This document shows positions 1 through 11,305 of a stretch of DNA of 64,000 nucleotides, one piece after another. Made by a program: the position numbers and the translations under genes. How positions within the stretch are numbered: position 1 is the stretch's first letter; each line of letters begins with the position of its first letter. Below the pieces are notes generated by a model. The model was not told the DNA's origin. It did not search any database and worked only from the letters and a program-made list of their open reading frames with translations. The DNA comes from Apodemus sylvaticus. Its lineage: Eukaryota; Chordata; Mammalia; Rodentia; Muridae. The DNA lies in assembly GCF_947179515.1 (NCBI RefSeq), contig NC_067488.1:38761842-38825841 (forward strand). The letters are read 5' to 3'.

Positions 1-1400
1 CAGCCCACTCTTGTTCATGTCTATGTCATCTTCTAAAGCAGAAGCGTGCAAAGGAAACCATCTTTGATGCTGGCTTAAGACACTCAAGTTCTGTCTTTAG
101 GATACAGGCTAATTTACCTCAAGTAACTTGGTGTTTTCTCTAGAAGCAGGGAGAGAGTGGATCTTTGTCATACAGGCTCAGTGAGAATTCTCAGGATATC
201 TAGTATGTCACACAGTCCTGTGTGGAAGACCACCAACCTGAAAGGGCATCTCATAATAAGTTCTAATAAAATATATAATTACTGGCTGGATATCAACATC
301 GTGGTGCCAACAAGGACATGGTAAGAATTAAAACTGACTCTTAGACTGGAAATTTTAAATCTTCTCTTTCCTTCTGGTTACATATTTTAAAGATAAATTC
401 ATACAAATTTCCCTCCTACTCTGGTTTATAAATTCATCTTATACATTGGATTATACATTGCTTTTGAAGGAGGCAGTTCTGAATTCATTAGTTTTGCAGT
501 TTTATATAGGAAATTATCTCATTTATATACATTCAGAACTGGGAACCAGAATATTTTCAAGAGAAATTGGAAGTAATATTAATGGTCATTCTTTACATTA
601 ATTTAAGGAAAATACTGGGAGTGTCCTTGACAAAAAGTAAAAAGTAAATTACTTTACTTGTAAACCTAGCATAAACATTTTTAAAACAGTGAAGAGATAG
701 TTAACAAATTAAAATTTTTCTGAGTCATTTTATCACAAGTTGGAAGTAACATCTTTATATTCACATTTCTACATTCCTGAAATATTTCTAACATTGAATT
801 TCTTATATGGTTTTATATATAATAGGCATAAAAATTCAGTCTTCTAAAATACATATATCAATGTGCCTTTGAATTTCTTCCCCTTTCTGAAACCACATCC
901 CTGGGACAACCAAATCAGAACTCTGCTCCACATCCCTTAAAGCCTACTGCTCTTATAACTTTTTTTTCACATACAGCCCCCAAACAGTTTTAATTATAAA
1001 TATCATAAAAGTATCCCAAATTATGTCTTCATTTTTCTTCTGTTGCCTAAAAGTGCCTTTTCTTATTTATAAATTCATAATAAATTTATGAATCCTCAAT
1101 GTTACAATCTTTGGTCTTATGTCCATGTGCATCCAGAACACCAGCCTATACTCCACTCATTGATCATCACAACAATTGATGTCCCTGAATATTTTCAGCT
1201 ATCACAGTTTTTATAACTGCCTAGGATTGTCTTTCTGCCTTCCTTTCTGATAGACTTTGTACTATAGTTTCAACTGAAGTTTATTTGATGGGAACTCTAA
1301 TAAAATCATCCTGCCTTCCTTAGGAAGAACTGGAAACTACTTTTAATTAAAAAAAAATTTGATCCATACCTCCAGAATTGCCTGGTTGTTTAAATACAGC
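1..1400. other. Unique AT-rich intergenic DNA
   Basis: I recognise no gene, SINE, LINE or LTR here. The sequence is AT-rich with short A and T runs and stop codons in all frames. It may hold repeats too decayed to recognise by eye. Confidence 0.5.
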
Positions 1401-1410
1401 AAACAATTCT

Positions 1411-2181
1411 CTTTTTTATTAGATATTTGCTTTATTTATATTTCAAATGGTATCCCTTTCCTCATTACCCCTCTGAAAATCCCCTATCCCACCCACCCCC
1501 GTCCCCCCTACTGACCACCTTCCCCCAACTTCCTCACTTGCATTCCCCTATTCTGGGGAATCCAACCTTCATACCACCCCTCTCTCCTCTCATTGACGTC
1601 TGAAATGGTCATCTTCTGCTACATATGAAGCCATGGGTTCCTCTGAGTGTACTCTTTGGCTGGTGGTTTAGTCCTTGGGAGCTGTGGGGGTACTGGTTGG
1701 TACATGTTATTGTTCCACCTGCAGGTTTGCAAATCTCTGCAGCTCTTTGGGTCCTTTCTCTAACTGCTCCACTGGGGACCCTATGCTCATTCTATTAGTT
1801 GGCTGTGAGCCATGGGTATTTTGATATGCTCCACTATGTTCATAGCAGCCTTATTTATAATAGCTAGAAGCTGGAAATAACCCAGGTATCCCTCAACAGA
1901 GAAATGGATACAGAAAATGTGGTACATTTACACAATGGAGTGCTACTCAGCTATTAAAAACAATGAATTCATGAAATTCTTAGGCAAAGGGATGGAGCTA
2001 GAAAATATCATCCTGAGTGAGGTAACACAATCACAGAAGAACACATAGAGTATACACTTGCTGATAAGTGGATATTAGCCCAAAAGCTTGGAACACCCAA
2101 GATACAACTCATAGACCACATGAAGCTCAGAAGGAAGACCAAAGTGTGAACACTTTGATCCTTATTGGATAGTGGATCAGA
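1411..2181 (-). mobile_element. 5'-inverted (twin-primed) L1 insertion with target-site duplication
   Basis: Positions 1411-1823 are the L1 3' UTR on the minus strand, with its A-rich end at the left (ttttttattag). From about 1826 to 2181 the sequence switches to plus-strand L1, covering the last part of ORF2 (atgttcatagcagcc onward) and the first part of the 3' UTR. The 10-bp direct repeat aaacaattct lies at 1401-1410 and again at 2182-2191, immediately outside both ends, so this is one insertion event and not two. In L1 order the flipped 5' segment ends just before where the minus-strand segment starts. Known L1 biology explains this as twin priming during target-primed reverse transcription. 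The copy is old and non-coding. Confidence 0.85.
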
Positions 2182-2379
2182 AAACAATTCTTTACACTTA
2201 TCTTTAATTCAGTTATTAGACAAGACAGAAAAATATTCTGACAAAATTTTTGACAGACCTAACCATTTTCCAAATATTTAAGAATAATTTATTTGGTGAT
2301 TTCATACATATTTAAAATACATTCATAGATTATATAAGATATCTTTGATTTTTTTTTGATTTAGGTACTTTGAGCTATA

Positions 2380-3000
2380 AATTTCCCTCATAAAACTGCT
2401 ATCATTGATTTTTATATTATGGGTTTTGATATATAGTATATTCATTTTATATTTAACCTAAGATTTTAAAAAGAGTCCTGTTTATTTCTTTGTGAACCAG
2501 TTCTTCATTCAGTGGTGTGTTGATTAATCTCTATAAATTTGTGTAAAATCTGTGTTTTCTCTTGCAACTCTTTTACAGTGTTATTTCCTTGCAAGGATAT
2601 ATTATTGTTGGCATTGTTTCAATATTCTTATACTATTACCACTTGCCTTCTATCCAATTATATGATCCATTATAGAGAAAGTTGAATATGTATATTCTGA
2701 AGTAAAGGATATTAAGTATATTTGAAATGTAAATAAAGCAAATATCTAATAAAAAATAAAACACCATCCTTCTAAAAAATATATTTGACCTATGATAATT
2801 CAGTTATTTTGGCATTGTAGAGTGAGATGTGTATCTTATAATTCTTATTGGTGTCTGATTATTATTTAATGTTTGTTTTTATCTTATTACACTAGTTTCT
2901 TAACATTGCCTTCCATTCGGACATTCTGTCTTCATCCTCCTCCATTCTAATGCTTAAACTTAATATATGATTATTAATTTAACTGATAGTTTTCATATAC
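2380..3000 (-). mobile_element. Ancient L1 ORF2 fragment
   Basis: The plus strand reads like the reverse complement of an ancient mammalian L1 ORF2, with a stretch resembling 'tttctttgtgaccagttcttcattcag...gtgttgattaatctc' and the downstream 'ttctgaagtaaagg' region. It is heavily diverged, with no open frame. A short unrelated L1 tail interrupts it at 2721-2760. Confidence 0.5.
2721..2760 (+). mobile_element. Orphan L1 3' terminus
   Basis: This 40-bp stretch reads tttgaaatgtaaataaagc followed by aaatatctaataaaaaataaa, which is the extreme 3' end of a rodent L1. It is nearly the reverse complement of the tail at 1411-1440. No L1 body precedes it, so it is either an extremely 5'-truncated insertion or a leftover of a larger one. 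No target-site duplication is evident. Confidence 0.6.
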
Positions 3001-3049
3001 ACTATGTCAAATTAAGTTTCTGCCAGCATTTTTATCTTGGTTGAGCTCA

Positions 3050-3058
3050 TACATATAT

Positions 3059-3142
<84 letters not shown>
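3050..3142. repeat. (AC)n-(AT)n compound microsatellite
   Basis: A pure AC run (about 3062-3098) passes directly into a pure AT run (about 3099-3142). The ORF crossing it encodes only THTH/YIYI repeats and is not a gene. Confidence 0.97.
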
Positions 3143-3146
<4 letters not shown>

Positions 3147-3149
3147 CTC

Positions 3150-3330
3150 TATATTCATTTAAATGTTTTTTTTTCGATATCCATTTTGTTTATGGGATTG
3201 TTGAATGTGTGAATAAATGGGTCTCTGGTTCTGTGCTTTCTCCTGGGCTCTTTTTTCCTTTGTTGTTTTATGTCTAAATTTGATGTGATAAATTTAATTA
3301 ATAGATAGATGAATGAATGAGATTTTAATC
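3150..3330 (+). mobile_element. Old rodent L1 3' UTR fragment
   Basis: The stretch 'ttgaatgtgtgaataaatgg' followed by gtctctggttctgtgctttctcc matches the older rodent (Lx-like) L1 3' UTR as I recall it. It is non-coding and diverged. Confidence 0.6.
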
Positions 3331-3482
3331 ACTACTGCTAAGGTTTCTAACTTACTTGTTCTTTAGACCTACTGGGAAAGGAAGAATCAGTCCTCAACGG
3401 ACACTGGGTAGTACATAAGCCACTCCTAGGCAGGCCCAGTTTCAGGAGTAGTTGAGCAACATATAATGAACTCCTCAATTTT

Positions 3483-3534
3483 GTGTGTGTGTGTGTGTGT
3501 ATGTGTGGGAATGTGTGTTTTTGTGTGTGTGTGT

Positions 3535-3567
<33 letters not shown>
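3483..3567. repeat. (TG)n-(GA)n compound microsatellite
   Basis: An interrupted TG tract is followed by a GA tract (about 3538-3567). It lies inside the old L1 3' UTR and probably grew from its native T/G-rich and GA-rich segments. Confidence 0.95.
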
Positions 3568-3568
<1 letters not shown>

Positions 3569-3684
3569 TTATTTGAGTACAGTTTGGTATCTTTGTATTT
3601 GTTTGCTATTTTGTTTGTTTCTTTTAGGGTGGTGTTTAATTTTTATGTTCACCTCCCTTGGTTTTGTTGCTTTGTATTAGGTTT

Positions 3685-3713
3685 TAGTTTCTTAGTTTCT
3701 TAGTTTCTTAGTT

Positions 3714-3769
<56 letters not shown>

Positions 3770-3772
3770 TTT
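3685..3772. repeat. (TTTCTTAG)n grading into (TTTC)n
   Basis: Three to four units of the octamer tttcttag lead without a break into a long run of the tetramer tttc. The tetramer is contained in the octamer, so the array looks like a repeat-birth intermediate. Confidence 0.9.
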
Positions 3773-4156
3773 CTTTTGGTTCTTTTTAGAGGAACATTTA
3801 AAGTTGAGTGGGACAGGGAAAGGATGATCAGAATATATTTAAACTTAAAAATTTTTGTGAATATGAAGAGTGCAATAAAAAAATAAAACCTTACCCATTT
3901 ACATATGTACAAATCCAACAAACACATAAAACCACAACAGCAACAACAGAACAGTGGCTTCTTTGTATATTTAGACTTTACAAGATTAGAATTTGGAGGG
4001 AGGTAGGGTTGGCAAAGAGAGATATATAAATTTTGGAAAAAATTGAAGTGGTAAGAGTAGCTTGGAGGGAAATTGGAAATGCAGTTAGGTTTCTCAAGAG
4101 TATAGTCATTGTCAAATATACAGAAGTTATAATTATGTAGCAAAAATTAATAAATT

Positions 4157-4243
4157 GAGAAAGAAAGAAGGAAGGAAGGAAAGAAAAAAGAAAGGAAGGA
4201 AGGAAGGAAGGAAGAGAGAAGGAAGGAAGGAAAAAAAGAAAGG
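4157..4243. repeat. (GGAA)n / (GAAA)n purine-rich microsatellite
   Basis: An imperfect GGAA/GAAA tract with interruptions. It has no coding potential. Confidence 0.95.
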
Positions 4244-4321
4244 TATAAGAATGTATAAACTAGGGAAAGAGACATAAATTAGTATAGATGAAGAAATACA
4301 CACAGCAACCCGAAAACCTAA

Positions 4322-4358
4322 TGTATGTATGTGTGTGTGTGTGTGTGTCTGTGTATAA
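4322..4358. repeat. (TG)n microsatellite
   Basis: A tgta-tgtg tract with one tctg interruption. Confidence 0.9.
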
Positions 4359-6692
4359 CCCTCAAAAGATATATCTATATAAGAGTATGTATTGAATAAT
4401 TAGAAGAAGAACATTACACAGTGAATTGTTGGTACAAGTACAGTGAGTTAAATGGGAGTTTTCATGCTCTCTTACTCTACTACACTCTACTTGAGGCTGT
4501 GCACAATAACTGCAATACACAACTCTGCAGTCTGGTGTCAGAGTTGTGTGTGATTCTTTTTGGAAACTGGGAGTTGCATCTCCTTTCCTGGTAGTAATAT
4601 TACACTCATCTTTTCTACCTTCACCTCTTCTCTTTGAGGTTTTTGAGCATTCTGACACTCATCACAAGTAGAAGTGTTGCTGATAGTTTTGATAAATATG
4701 TCTATGGTTTATTAATTATTATTACTAGTATTCTCAGTCTATGGTATCATGGATTAAATTCAGAGTCTAGCACATGGTAGTCAAGTACTATGCCACCAAA
4801 CTCTATCTCCAGTCACTTATTGCTAATCACAAACTGAGAAAGTTCCATTTGCTCTGCATTGATTTTAATCAAGCAATATGCTAGTGTATTTACTGAATAA
4901 TTTCTGAGGGGTCCTCAGTCTTATGAGTGCGCAGACTAATAGAAATTATAGCAATGTGAATCATGATGAAATCACCACATGCTTTATACTGTTTGGAATT
5001 AAGTACTTTAGACTTGATTCACTTTGGGAAAATGACTAAATTAAGGCAATTACATAAATTCCAATAATCGCTACAAGGTTAAGTCAGGAATGAGTCTTGG
5101 AATGACTGACTCATGTGTCTTTCTTCTTAATAGCACCAGGAATAGGCAGACAAACCCCCAGTATGTGCTCCATGGTTAGGTGATTTTTAAGTGATAAAGA
5201 ATGGGATGCTATTAGGTCAAGGGAAAGGATACCTAAAGATTGGATGACCCCTCATTGTCCAACTGGGACCTGCCTTTCCCTTAAAGGAATCAGCTACACT
5301 AGGATTTGGAGGATTATGACATTTAAAATCAAGGGAGCAATTTCTGTATATGTCTTCATCCTAGTAAAATTGGTGAGGATTCTTAGGAATATTAGGAAGG
5401 AACTTTGTTCTGGCAACTGGTCTTTTATTGGTGTTTTTTTTTTCAATGATGTGATATGCTCTATATCATGCATTATTAGACAATTATAAGATGATGTGAG
5501 AAGTATACAGTATGCTTACACAGGCTAACAGGTCTACATTGCTAAGTAGCACAGGCCCCATTCTATGACAATACCATCATGAATATAGTCTGTTTTGACT
5601 TAATAATTGTTAAAACACTTAGGAAGCTGCAGGTGGAACATACTATAGAGAAACAGTTGTCATGAGAGACACTTGTTGGTGCTATGTGACATAGGTCTAG
5701 CATTGTGAGTTGCATATTTGAACTAGGGTGAGAGCAGAATAGATGAGATAAATAATTACATGATACTTAAAGCTTCCCATCTTGAGTTTAACTCAACTTT
5801 ATGAGGTAGTGGCTGGGGCATGGAGAGACTTAGAATTTTAATGGAAATTTCACTCAATGTTCTCTTACAGATCTGTGCCAAAATCTGAATCTCTGAATGC
5901 CCAGTTCTAAATCCTACACATTTCATATTTTAACATTTCTGGGAGAAAAGAAAGTTCTCACAGAATCTCACAAAACACCAAGGCATCTTTGGATAATGAC
6001 AATCTTGGCCACAGCAGTCAGCTAAGTAAAATAGATAAGAAAGAACATAAAAAAGTTCTGCATATCTAAAAAGTATCTGATGAAGGAGCCCAACTCATAG
6101 ACAATGGATCCTGGTGTAAGAGTGGTACAGTGACCAGGAACAACAGAGTGTCTCCTGTGCTGATGCACACGGAGATAGAATGGCCTTAATCACAGGTATA
6201 AGTGGGGGTTCATGGCCAGAGTTGGAAATCCTAAAGTGGTACTGAAGGTATAAAACATTTCTTGTGAGCCACTGGTCTTCAGTTCACAAAGTAAGTCTGA
6301 AGAAACTGGGTTCTGCTGTTACTATAGGAATGTAGGCATAATGGCAGCAGCATCAACAATGATAAGAGCAGAGTGGATAGAACCATCAACCAGGTAGATG
6401 AAGTCACTAACAAGATGTAAATGCAGTGAGACAGAAACGAAAACTGTTACTTGGGGCATACTTTCGTATAGCTGCCCCTTGAAGCTGTTGCCCACATCTG
6501 TGTTGCATCTTCCTACCTCACATAACCTGAACAGGAAAATTTCCCATAAGTGTGTCTAGCATCTTATCTCATACCTGAATTCAGATCCAGGCAAGCATAC
6601 AAGCAAGACTAATCATTACAGTGAGATTGAAAGGTGTTTGTGCATTTAAACCCCATGCCATTTCACTTCAAAGGAACCTTTTGGGAAGTAGC
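4359..6692. other. Mostly unique intergenic DNA
   Basis: Apart from the ID-like SINE at 4734-4817, I recognise no element here. ORFs of 80-100 codons occur, but they have no family resemblance, start context or conserved motif that I can see. Confidence 0.5.
4734..4817 (-). mobile_element. ID/B4-type SINE remnant
   Basis: The reverse complement resembles a tRNA-derived ID head: a 'ggagatag...tggtggcatagtacttg' stretch, then 'tgtgctagactctgaat'. It is strongly diverged, and no A-tail is preserved. Confidence 0.55.
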
Positions 6693-6796
6693 ATTTGGTT
6701 ACCCTTGTTTTATGAAAAAGGTGACAGGGGCTTAAAGAAGTTTAGTGTTCCACCTGAGGTGTCTCCTGGGGAATTAAGCTCCTACATCTTAGAGTT
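6693..6796 (+). mobile_element. Possible MIR SINE remnant
   Basis: The run ttgttttatgaaaaaggtga, followed by 'caggggcttaaagaagtttag' and 'cctgaggtg', follows the order of the MIR core (cattttacaga, gaaactgag, agaggttaag, aaggtcac). Divergence is high, so the call is tentative. Confidence 0.4.
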
Positions 6797-7334
6797 CATA
6801 AACTATTTATTTAACATTCTGCAAACTTTAATTCTTTGTGGCTGATTTTGAGAAAAGCAAGGGTCATTGCCAAGGTCACAACAGTGAAAGTAGCAGCTTA
6901 CAAGAAATCATACCAGAGGCTCTTAGATTTGGAGATGTTATTTCTGACCATTTAGAGACTTTGAACTGCAAAGTCAAATAATCATTGTCTGTATTGATTT
7001 ATATTCTCTTCTTCCTCCCAAATTGACTCAGGAATGCAAAAGAAGCTTTAAAAGAGTTACCTGTGTGGTTTGCATTTACAATGTTGGGTTGGAAAAGAAG
7101 AGCCAGAAAATGACAACAGGTTGCCATTTTGTCTTGTAGATGCTGGACTCATTGGCAATTTTGCCATTCCACTTGTTGACAGTTTTCATTTTGTTCTTAA
7201 GAGTTATGACATATTGGCATGCTTTCTTCTCTTTGAGCCTTTGGTTGTTCATCTCTAAGATAATGCAGAAGCAATGCATATCAAATTCCTTTAAAATATT
7301 TATTTGTCATTATGTATATGTTAATGTGTCTATA
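6797..7334. other. Unique intergenic DNA
   Basis: No recognised repeat or gene. The overlapping short ORFs on both strands look like chance frames. Confidence 0.45.
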
Positions 7335-7503
7335 TGTAAGTGTGTGCTTGTGTGTGAAGCTATCCATAGAGAACAAAGGCATTAGACTCTTGGAGAATCA
7401 GGTCTATGTAGTAATGATCTATGGCTATGGATTCTAGGAATTAAACTTGGGTCTTTTGTAATAACAATATCTGCTCTTGACTACTGAGACATTCTTCAGG
7501 TCT
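7335..7503 (-). mobile_element. B3/B2-type SINE
   Basis: The plus strand begins with a TG-rich tail and ends with 'attctaggaattaaacttgg', then 'gtctt...ctgctcttgactactgagacattcttcaggtc'. This is the reverse complement of the tRNA-derived B2/B3 head. It is old and diverged. Confidence 0.65.
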
Positions 7504-8188
7504 CAGTATATTATTTTCAAAGGACTAACTACATGATATACTAAGAAATTATCCCAAACTTAGAACCAATAAATTCATAACAGTTAAAATACACTATATG
7601 CTATAATTACAGGAACATCTTCAGGTATAATAAACTTCTCATAGCTATAATATAAATCTACCCCTCATTTTTAATATCACAATAATAATTACAACCACCA
7701 AGTTATCCAATCCTGAGGACTGATATCTAGCCCAAGCTTGATTAATGTTCACGGTGCATAGAGATGATTTCTTTAATATAATGATTCCCTATTGAGAGAC
7801 TTATCACTAGAGCTACTATCATATCATCTCCAAAGGGCCTCTGACTCACACCTGTATAACTACAATTCTCCTTCCACACATTTGTCAAATGAATAATTTA
7901 AAACAAATATCCAGTACTGTGTCAGCTCTGTTAGAAACTTCTTCAATGATTCCCTATAGTTTTATGAGGAAAAATTTCAACTCCCTTCCTTAATATTAGG
8001 AACCATCATAATTTGGAAGATTTAGTGGATATCATATCAAACAAGAATCAAGAACATTCTCCACCACTCCCCAACCCATGACTGTGATTCTAGGCAGATG
8101 AGGTGATTTAAGATTTTTCTGAAAACTGTGCCTGGATACAAGTCTGCCTTTCAGTCATTTGCCCTCTTATTTAAACATGCTTTCTCCA
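7504..8188. other. Unique intergenic DNA
   Basis: No gene or repeat recognised. Confidence 0.45.
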
Positions 8189-8415
8189 GGCTGGAGTAAT
8201 GGCTGAGCAGTTGAGAGCACTGACTGCTTTTTCAGAGAAACCTGGTTCAATTCCTAATAGGTACATGGCAGTTCACAACCATAATTCCAGTTCTAGGGTA
8301 TCTGATGCCCTCTTCTGGCCTCCATGGACACCAAATACATATGGGCCTCACATATATCCATATCTTAAAAAATGCAAAACACCATACACATTTTAAAAAT
8401 ATAATAAAACAACAA
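8189..8415 (+). mobile_element. B3 SINE
   Basis: It opens with ggctggagtaatggctgagc and has a near-consensus Pol III B box, ggttcaattcc, at 8244-8254. The B2/B3 core follows (ctgatgccctcttctggcc), and it ends in an A-rich tail near 8390-8415. The 65-codon ORF inside it is not a gene. Confidence 0.85.
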
Positions 8416-9665
8416 ATTTAAAATTATTGCACCCATCCCTCACTTCCTATGACTAGCCATATATTTGCCTTTTTATTAAAATCTGTCACAAATAACTTCC
8501 TTTCCCAAAGCATCTCCTTCTGTGATGCCCTGCTTCCAGATCTTCAGGTGCCTTTTCTGTCTTGATGTCTTCCTGTACCCAAACAGTTTTCTTCTGCTAC
8601 AGAAATAACTGAAGATGACTCATTCTTAACAATTTGTTATCTTAACATGTTCTACAATAGTGTTATTAAAAATTATTTCTATGCTTTTATAATCTCAATG
8701 GCTAGAACCATGTTATGGAAGACAGAAGGTACATAGCAAATGCTTAGGATCAAGAAGAGGGTGGGGGGAGGTGGCTCAATGTGTATAAGAGTAGATTCCT
8801 GAATTTGAATCCCCATAGCATGTGACTGTCATCAGTTTTTATGTATAGTCGTATGTACTTAAGAGTCTGAACTTGAGAAAAGCAACAGAAAGAAGATGCT
8901 GGAAATTTTCTTGAAAGAATGAAATTTTTGAGCTCATTAGATTCTGAATGTGCCATGACTATAATTTAAGATATCAACTTTCAAGCTATATGAGTCATGT
9001 GATCACTTCCTGGTAACACTGAATAGCAGTGACTAATAAGTGTTGACTTGAGTGGTTGGAGCTTCTAAGGGGTACTGCAATGAATGGCTGGTGAATGCCC
9101 CAGAACCACTGTGATCCCAGGAATATGAACATATGGAAAACCAATTATCTCAAAGACCCCATAGTTCCATCAGAGTGCTGATCTGCTTTTCTGAGTCATT
9201 TATGGGTTTCATTAACTTTGAAACAGTTGAAATTTGGAGACATCTTTATTAGGAAAAGTCAAGGTGCTACTATACCAGAGCCCAGATTGCAAGGATTTCT
9301 TCCAAGTTCCTAGGATGTCGGACTGTATTTGCATGGGTCTGTGATTTGGCAGGATGCCCATCTACACTACTGCAAAGGCTCTGTTCACATTTCTTCTTGA
9401 AACCATATTTTCTGCGTTGACTAACTGGCAGTTTTGGATTGCCTCAGGCTGATAATGGGCGACTGAGCTGTTAGAGCAGATGGCATTTATTTATTTATTT
9501 TACAAAGGGAAGGGAGGGGAAGAAAGCATGATGCAAATTGGAAAGTCCATTTTTAGTTATAGAACAGAAAAATAAAGGAGAAGAAGAAATTGATTTAAGA
9601 AGTTCCAGATGTTATGTGCTTTTTATTTGCAAAGCCAAGTCTAAAAAGGGGAGTGCCATTACAAA
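8416..9665. other. Mostly unique intergenic DNA
   Basis: Nothing is firmly recognised. Around 8756-8824 a 'gaggtggctcaatgtgtata...ttgaatccccatagca' stretch resembles a worn tRNA-type SINE head on the plus strand, but it is too short and diverged to call with confidence. Confidence 0.4.
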
Positions 9666-9702
<37 letters not shown>

Positions 9703-9719
9703 AGAAGAAGAAAAAGAAG
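9666..9719 (+). repeat. Long poly(A) with GAA tail
   Basis: About 34 uninterrupted A residues are followed by gaagaagaag and aaaagaag. A tract this long often marks a retroposed RNA, but I recognise no SINE, LINE or retrocopy body directly upstream. The Lys-rich ORF through it is an artefact. Confidence 0.9.
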
Positions 9720-10345
9720 TAAGGAACCACCAAATCAACAGGATGATGTTTAGTTGAATTTGCTTGTTACAGCTTGCATTCAGAGTGAAAAAGGACATTT
9801 TTCTTTTAAAATGGAGAAACAAATTCACACCATTTACATATGAATAATTACCTTCATACTGTGTCTACATGAGGCAAACAGAACTGCTTCAGCTGCTGAA
9901 GTTCCACAGTGTTGTGTCTTAATCACCGAGTCCACCTTGCTTGTTCCAGGAGCCATCTGCGAGGCTCTATTGTGTTCTGCTTTCTTCAGCTGTTTCCTTT
10001 GGTCCAAAGCAGGACTTTAATTAGCATCCATTAACACACTGCCAAGAGCATCTTCTATCCGCCTTTTATATCGCTTTAGATAGAGAAGAAATTATGATTC
10101 CTGAAATGAATTGTGTCTTGTCTGTGTGCCAGGATTCTGCAGATATCACAATCTAATATGCTGAGTCTCTTCTTTGGGTCTCTACAGCTTTGATTTGCAA
10201 TATTCTAGCAAATTGGCATACTTGCTATAGTGAACCAACTTAGGGAACAGGGATCACAGTGCTGTTCTTGACATATAGGATAGCATGTTTCTGTCCTAGT
10301 CCATATGGACATCTACCAGGTATCGCAATTGATTCTTCTAGAAAT
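9720..10345. other. Unique intergenic DNA
   Basis: No gene or repeat recognised. It flanks the young L1 on its 5' side. Confidence 0.45.
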
Positions 10346-11305
10346 TGTACTAAGCTCAAATCCAAATGGATCAAGGACCTCCACATAAAGCCAGACACTC
10401 TGAAGCTAATAGAAAAAAAACTGGGGAAGACCCTTGAGGACATCGGTACAGGGAGAAAGTTTCTGAACAGAACACCAATAGCGTATGCTCTAAGAGCAAG
10501 AATTGACAAATGGGACCTCATAAAATTACAAAGTTTCTGTAAGGCAAAGGACACCATCAAGAGGACAAATCGGCAACCAACAAATTGGGAAAAGATCTTC
10601 ACCAATCCTACATCAGATAGAGGGCTAATATCCAATATATATAAAGAACTCAAGAAGTTAGACTCCAGAAAACCAAACAACCCTATTAAAAAATGGGGTA
10701 CAGAGTTAAACAAAGAATTCTCACCTGAAGAACTTCGGATGGCAGAGAAGCATCTTAAAAAATGCTCAACTTCATTAGTCATTAGGGAAATGCAAATCAA
10801 AACAACCCTAAGATTTCATCTTACACCAGTCAGAATGGCTAAGATTAAAAATTCAGGAGACAGCAGGTGTTGGAGAGGGTGTGGAGAAAGAGGAACACTT
10901 CTCCACTGCTGGTGGGGTTGCAAATTGGTACAACCACTCTGGAAAGCAGTCTGGCGGTTCCTCCGAAAACTGGGCACCTCACTTCCAGAAGATCCTGCTA
11001 TACCACTCCTGGGCATATACCCAGAAGACTCCCCACCATGTAATAAGGATACATGTTCTACTATGTTCATAGCAGCCCTATTTGTAATTGCCAGATGCTG
11101 GAAAGAACCCAGGTATCCCTCAACAGAAGAGTGGATGCAAAAAATGTGGTATATCTACACAATGGAGTACTATTCAGCCATTAGAAACAATGAATTCATG
11201 AAATTCTTAGGCAAATGGATGGAGCTAGAGAATATCATACTAAGTGAGGTAACCCAGACTCAAAAGGTGAATCATGGTATGCACTCACTAATAAGTGGAT
11301 ATTAA
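10346..11305 (+). pseudogene. L1 ORF2 C-terminal segment, open but 5'-truncated
   Basis: This 319-codon open segment encodes the end of L1 ORF2p, downstream of the reverse transcriptase. It includes the C-terminal cysteine motif C-x3-C-x7-H-x4-C, starting near nucleotide 10868 (Cys-Trp-Arg-Gly-Cys and later His-Cys-Trp-Trp-Gly-Cys). In the family this region helps bind RNA and supports retrotransposition. The endonuclease and RT domains are absent. The frame extends 29 codons upstream into unrelated flanking DNA to an ATG at 10259. That start is chance fusion with flank and is not an L1 start. The reading frame is intact, which suggests recent insertion, but without a promoter it is unlikely to be a functional gene. 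Confidence 0.9.

Larger units (their letters stand above)
3370..3890 (+). mobile_element. Old rodent L1 3' end with embedded microsatellites
   Basis: The start (aggcccagtttcaggagtag) and the end (gggacagggaaaggatgatcag, then an A-rich 'aaaaatttttgtg...aataaaa' tail) fit the terminal 3' UTR of old rodent L1s. The T/G-rich middle of that UTR has expanded into the TG, GA and TTTC microsatellites listed separately. Related copies lie at 13560-14352 and 38110-38935. Confidence 0.6.

Noticed and set aside
3041..3277. 78-codon ORF with THTHTH and YIYIYI repeats
   Set aside because: It is the translation of an AC/AT microsatellite and old L1 3' UTR, with no real protein features.
3700..4143. 147-codon minus-strand ORF
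   Set aside because: It reads through a TTTC microsatellite (poly-KERK) and AT-rich DNA; no domain or homology is recognisable.
9538..9753. Lys/Arg-rich ORF resembling a basic nuclear protein
   Set aside because: The basic stretch is only poly(A) and GAA repeats.
10240..10800. 186-codon minus-strand ORF
   Set aside because: It is the antisense shadow of the intact L1 ORF2 C-terminal frame.
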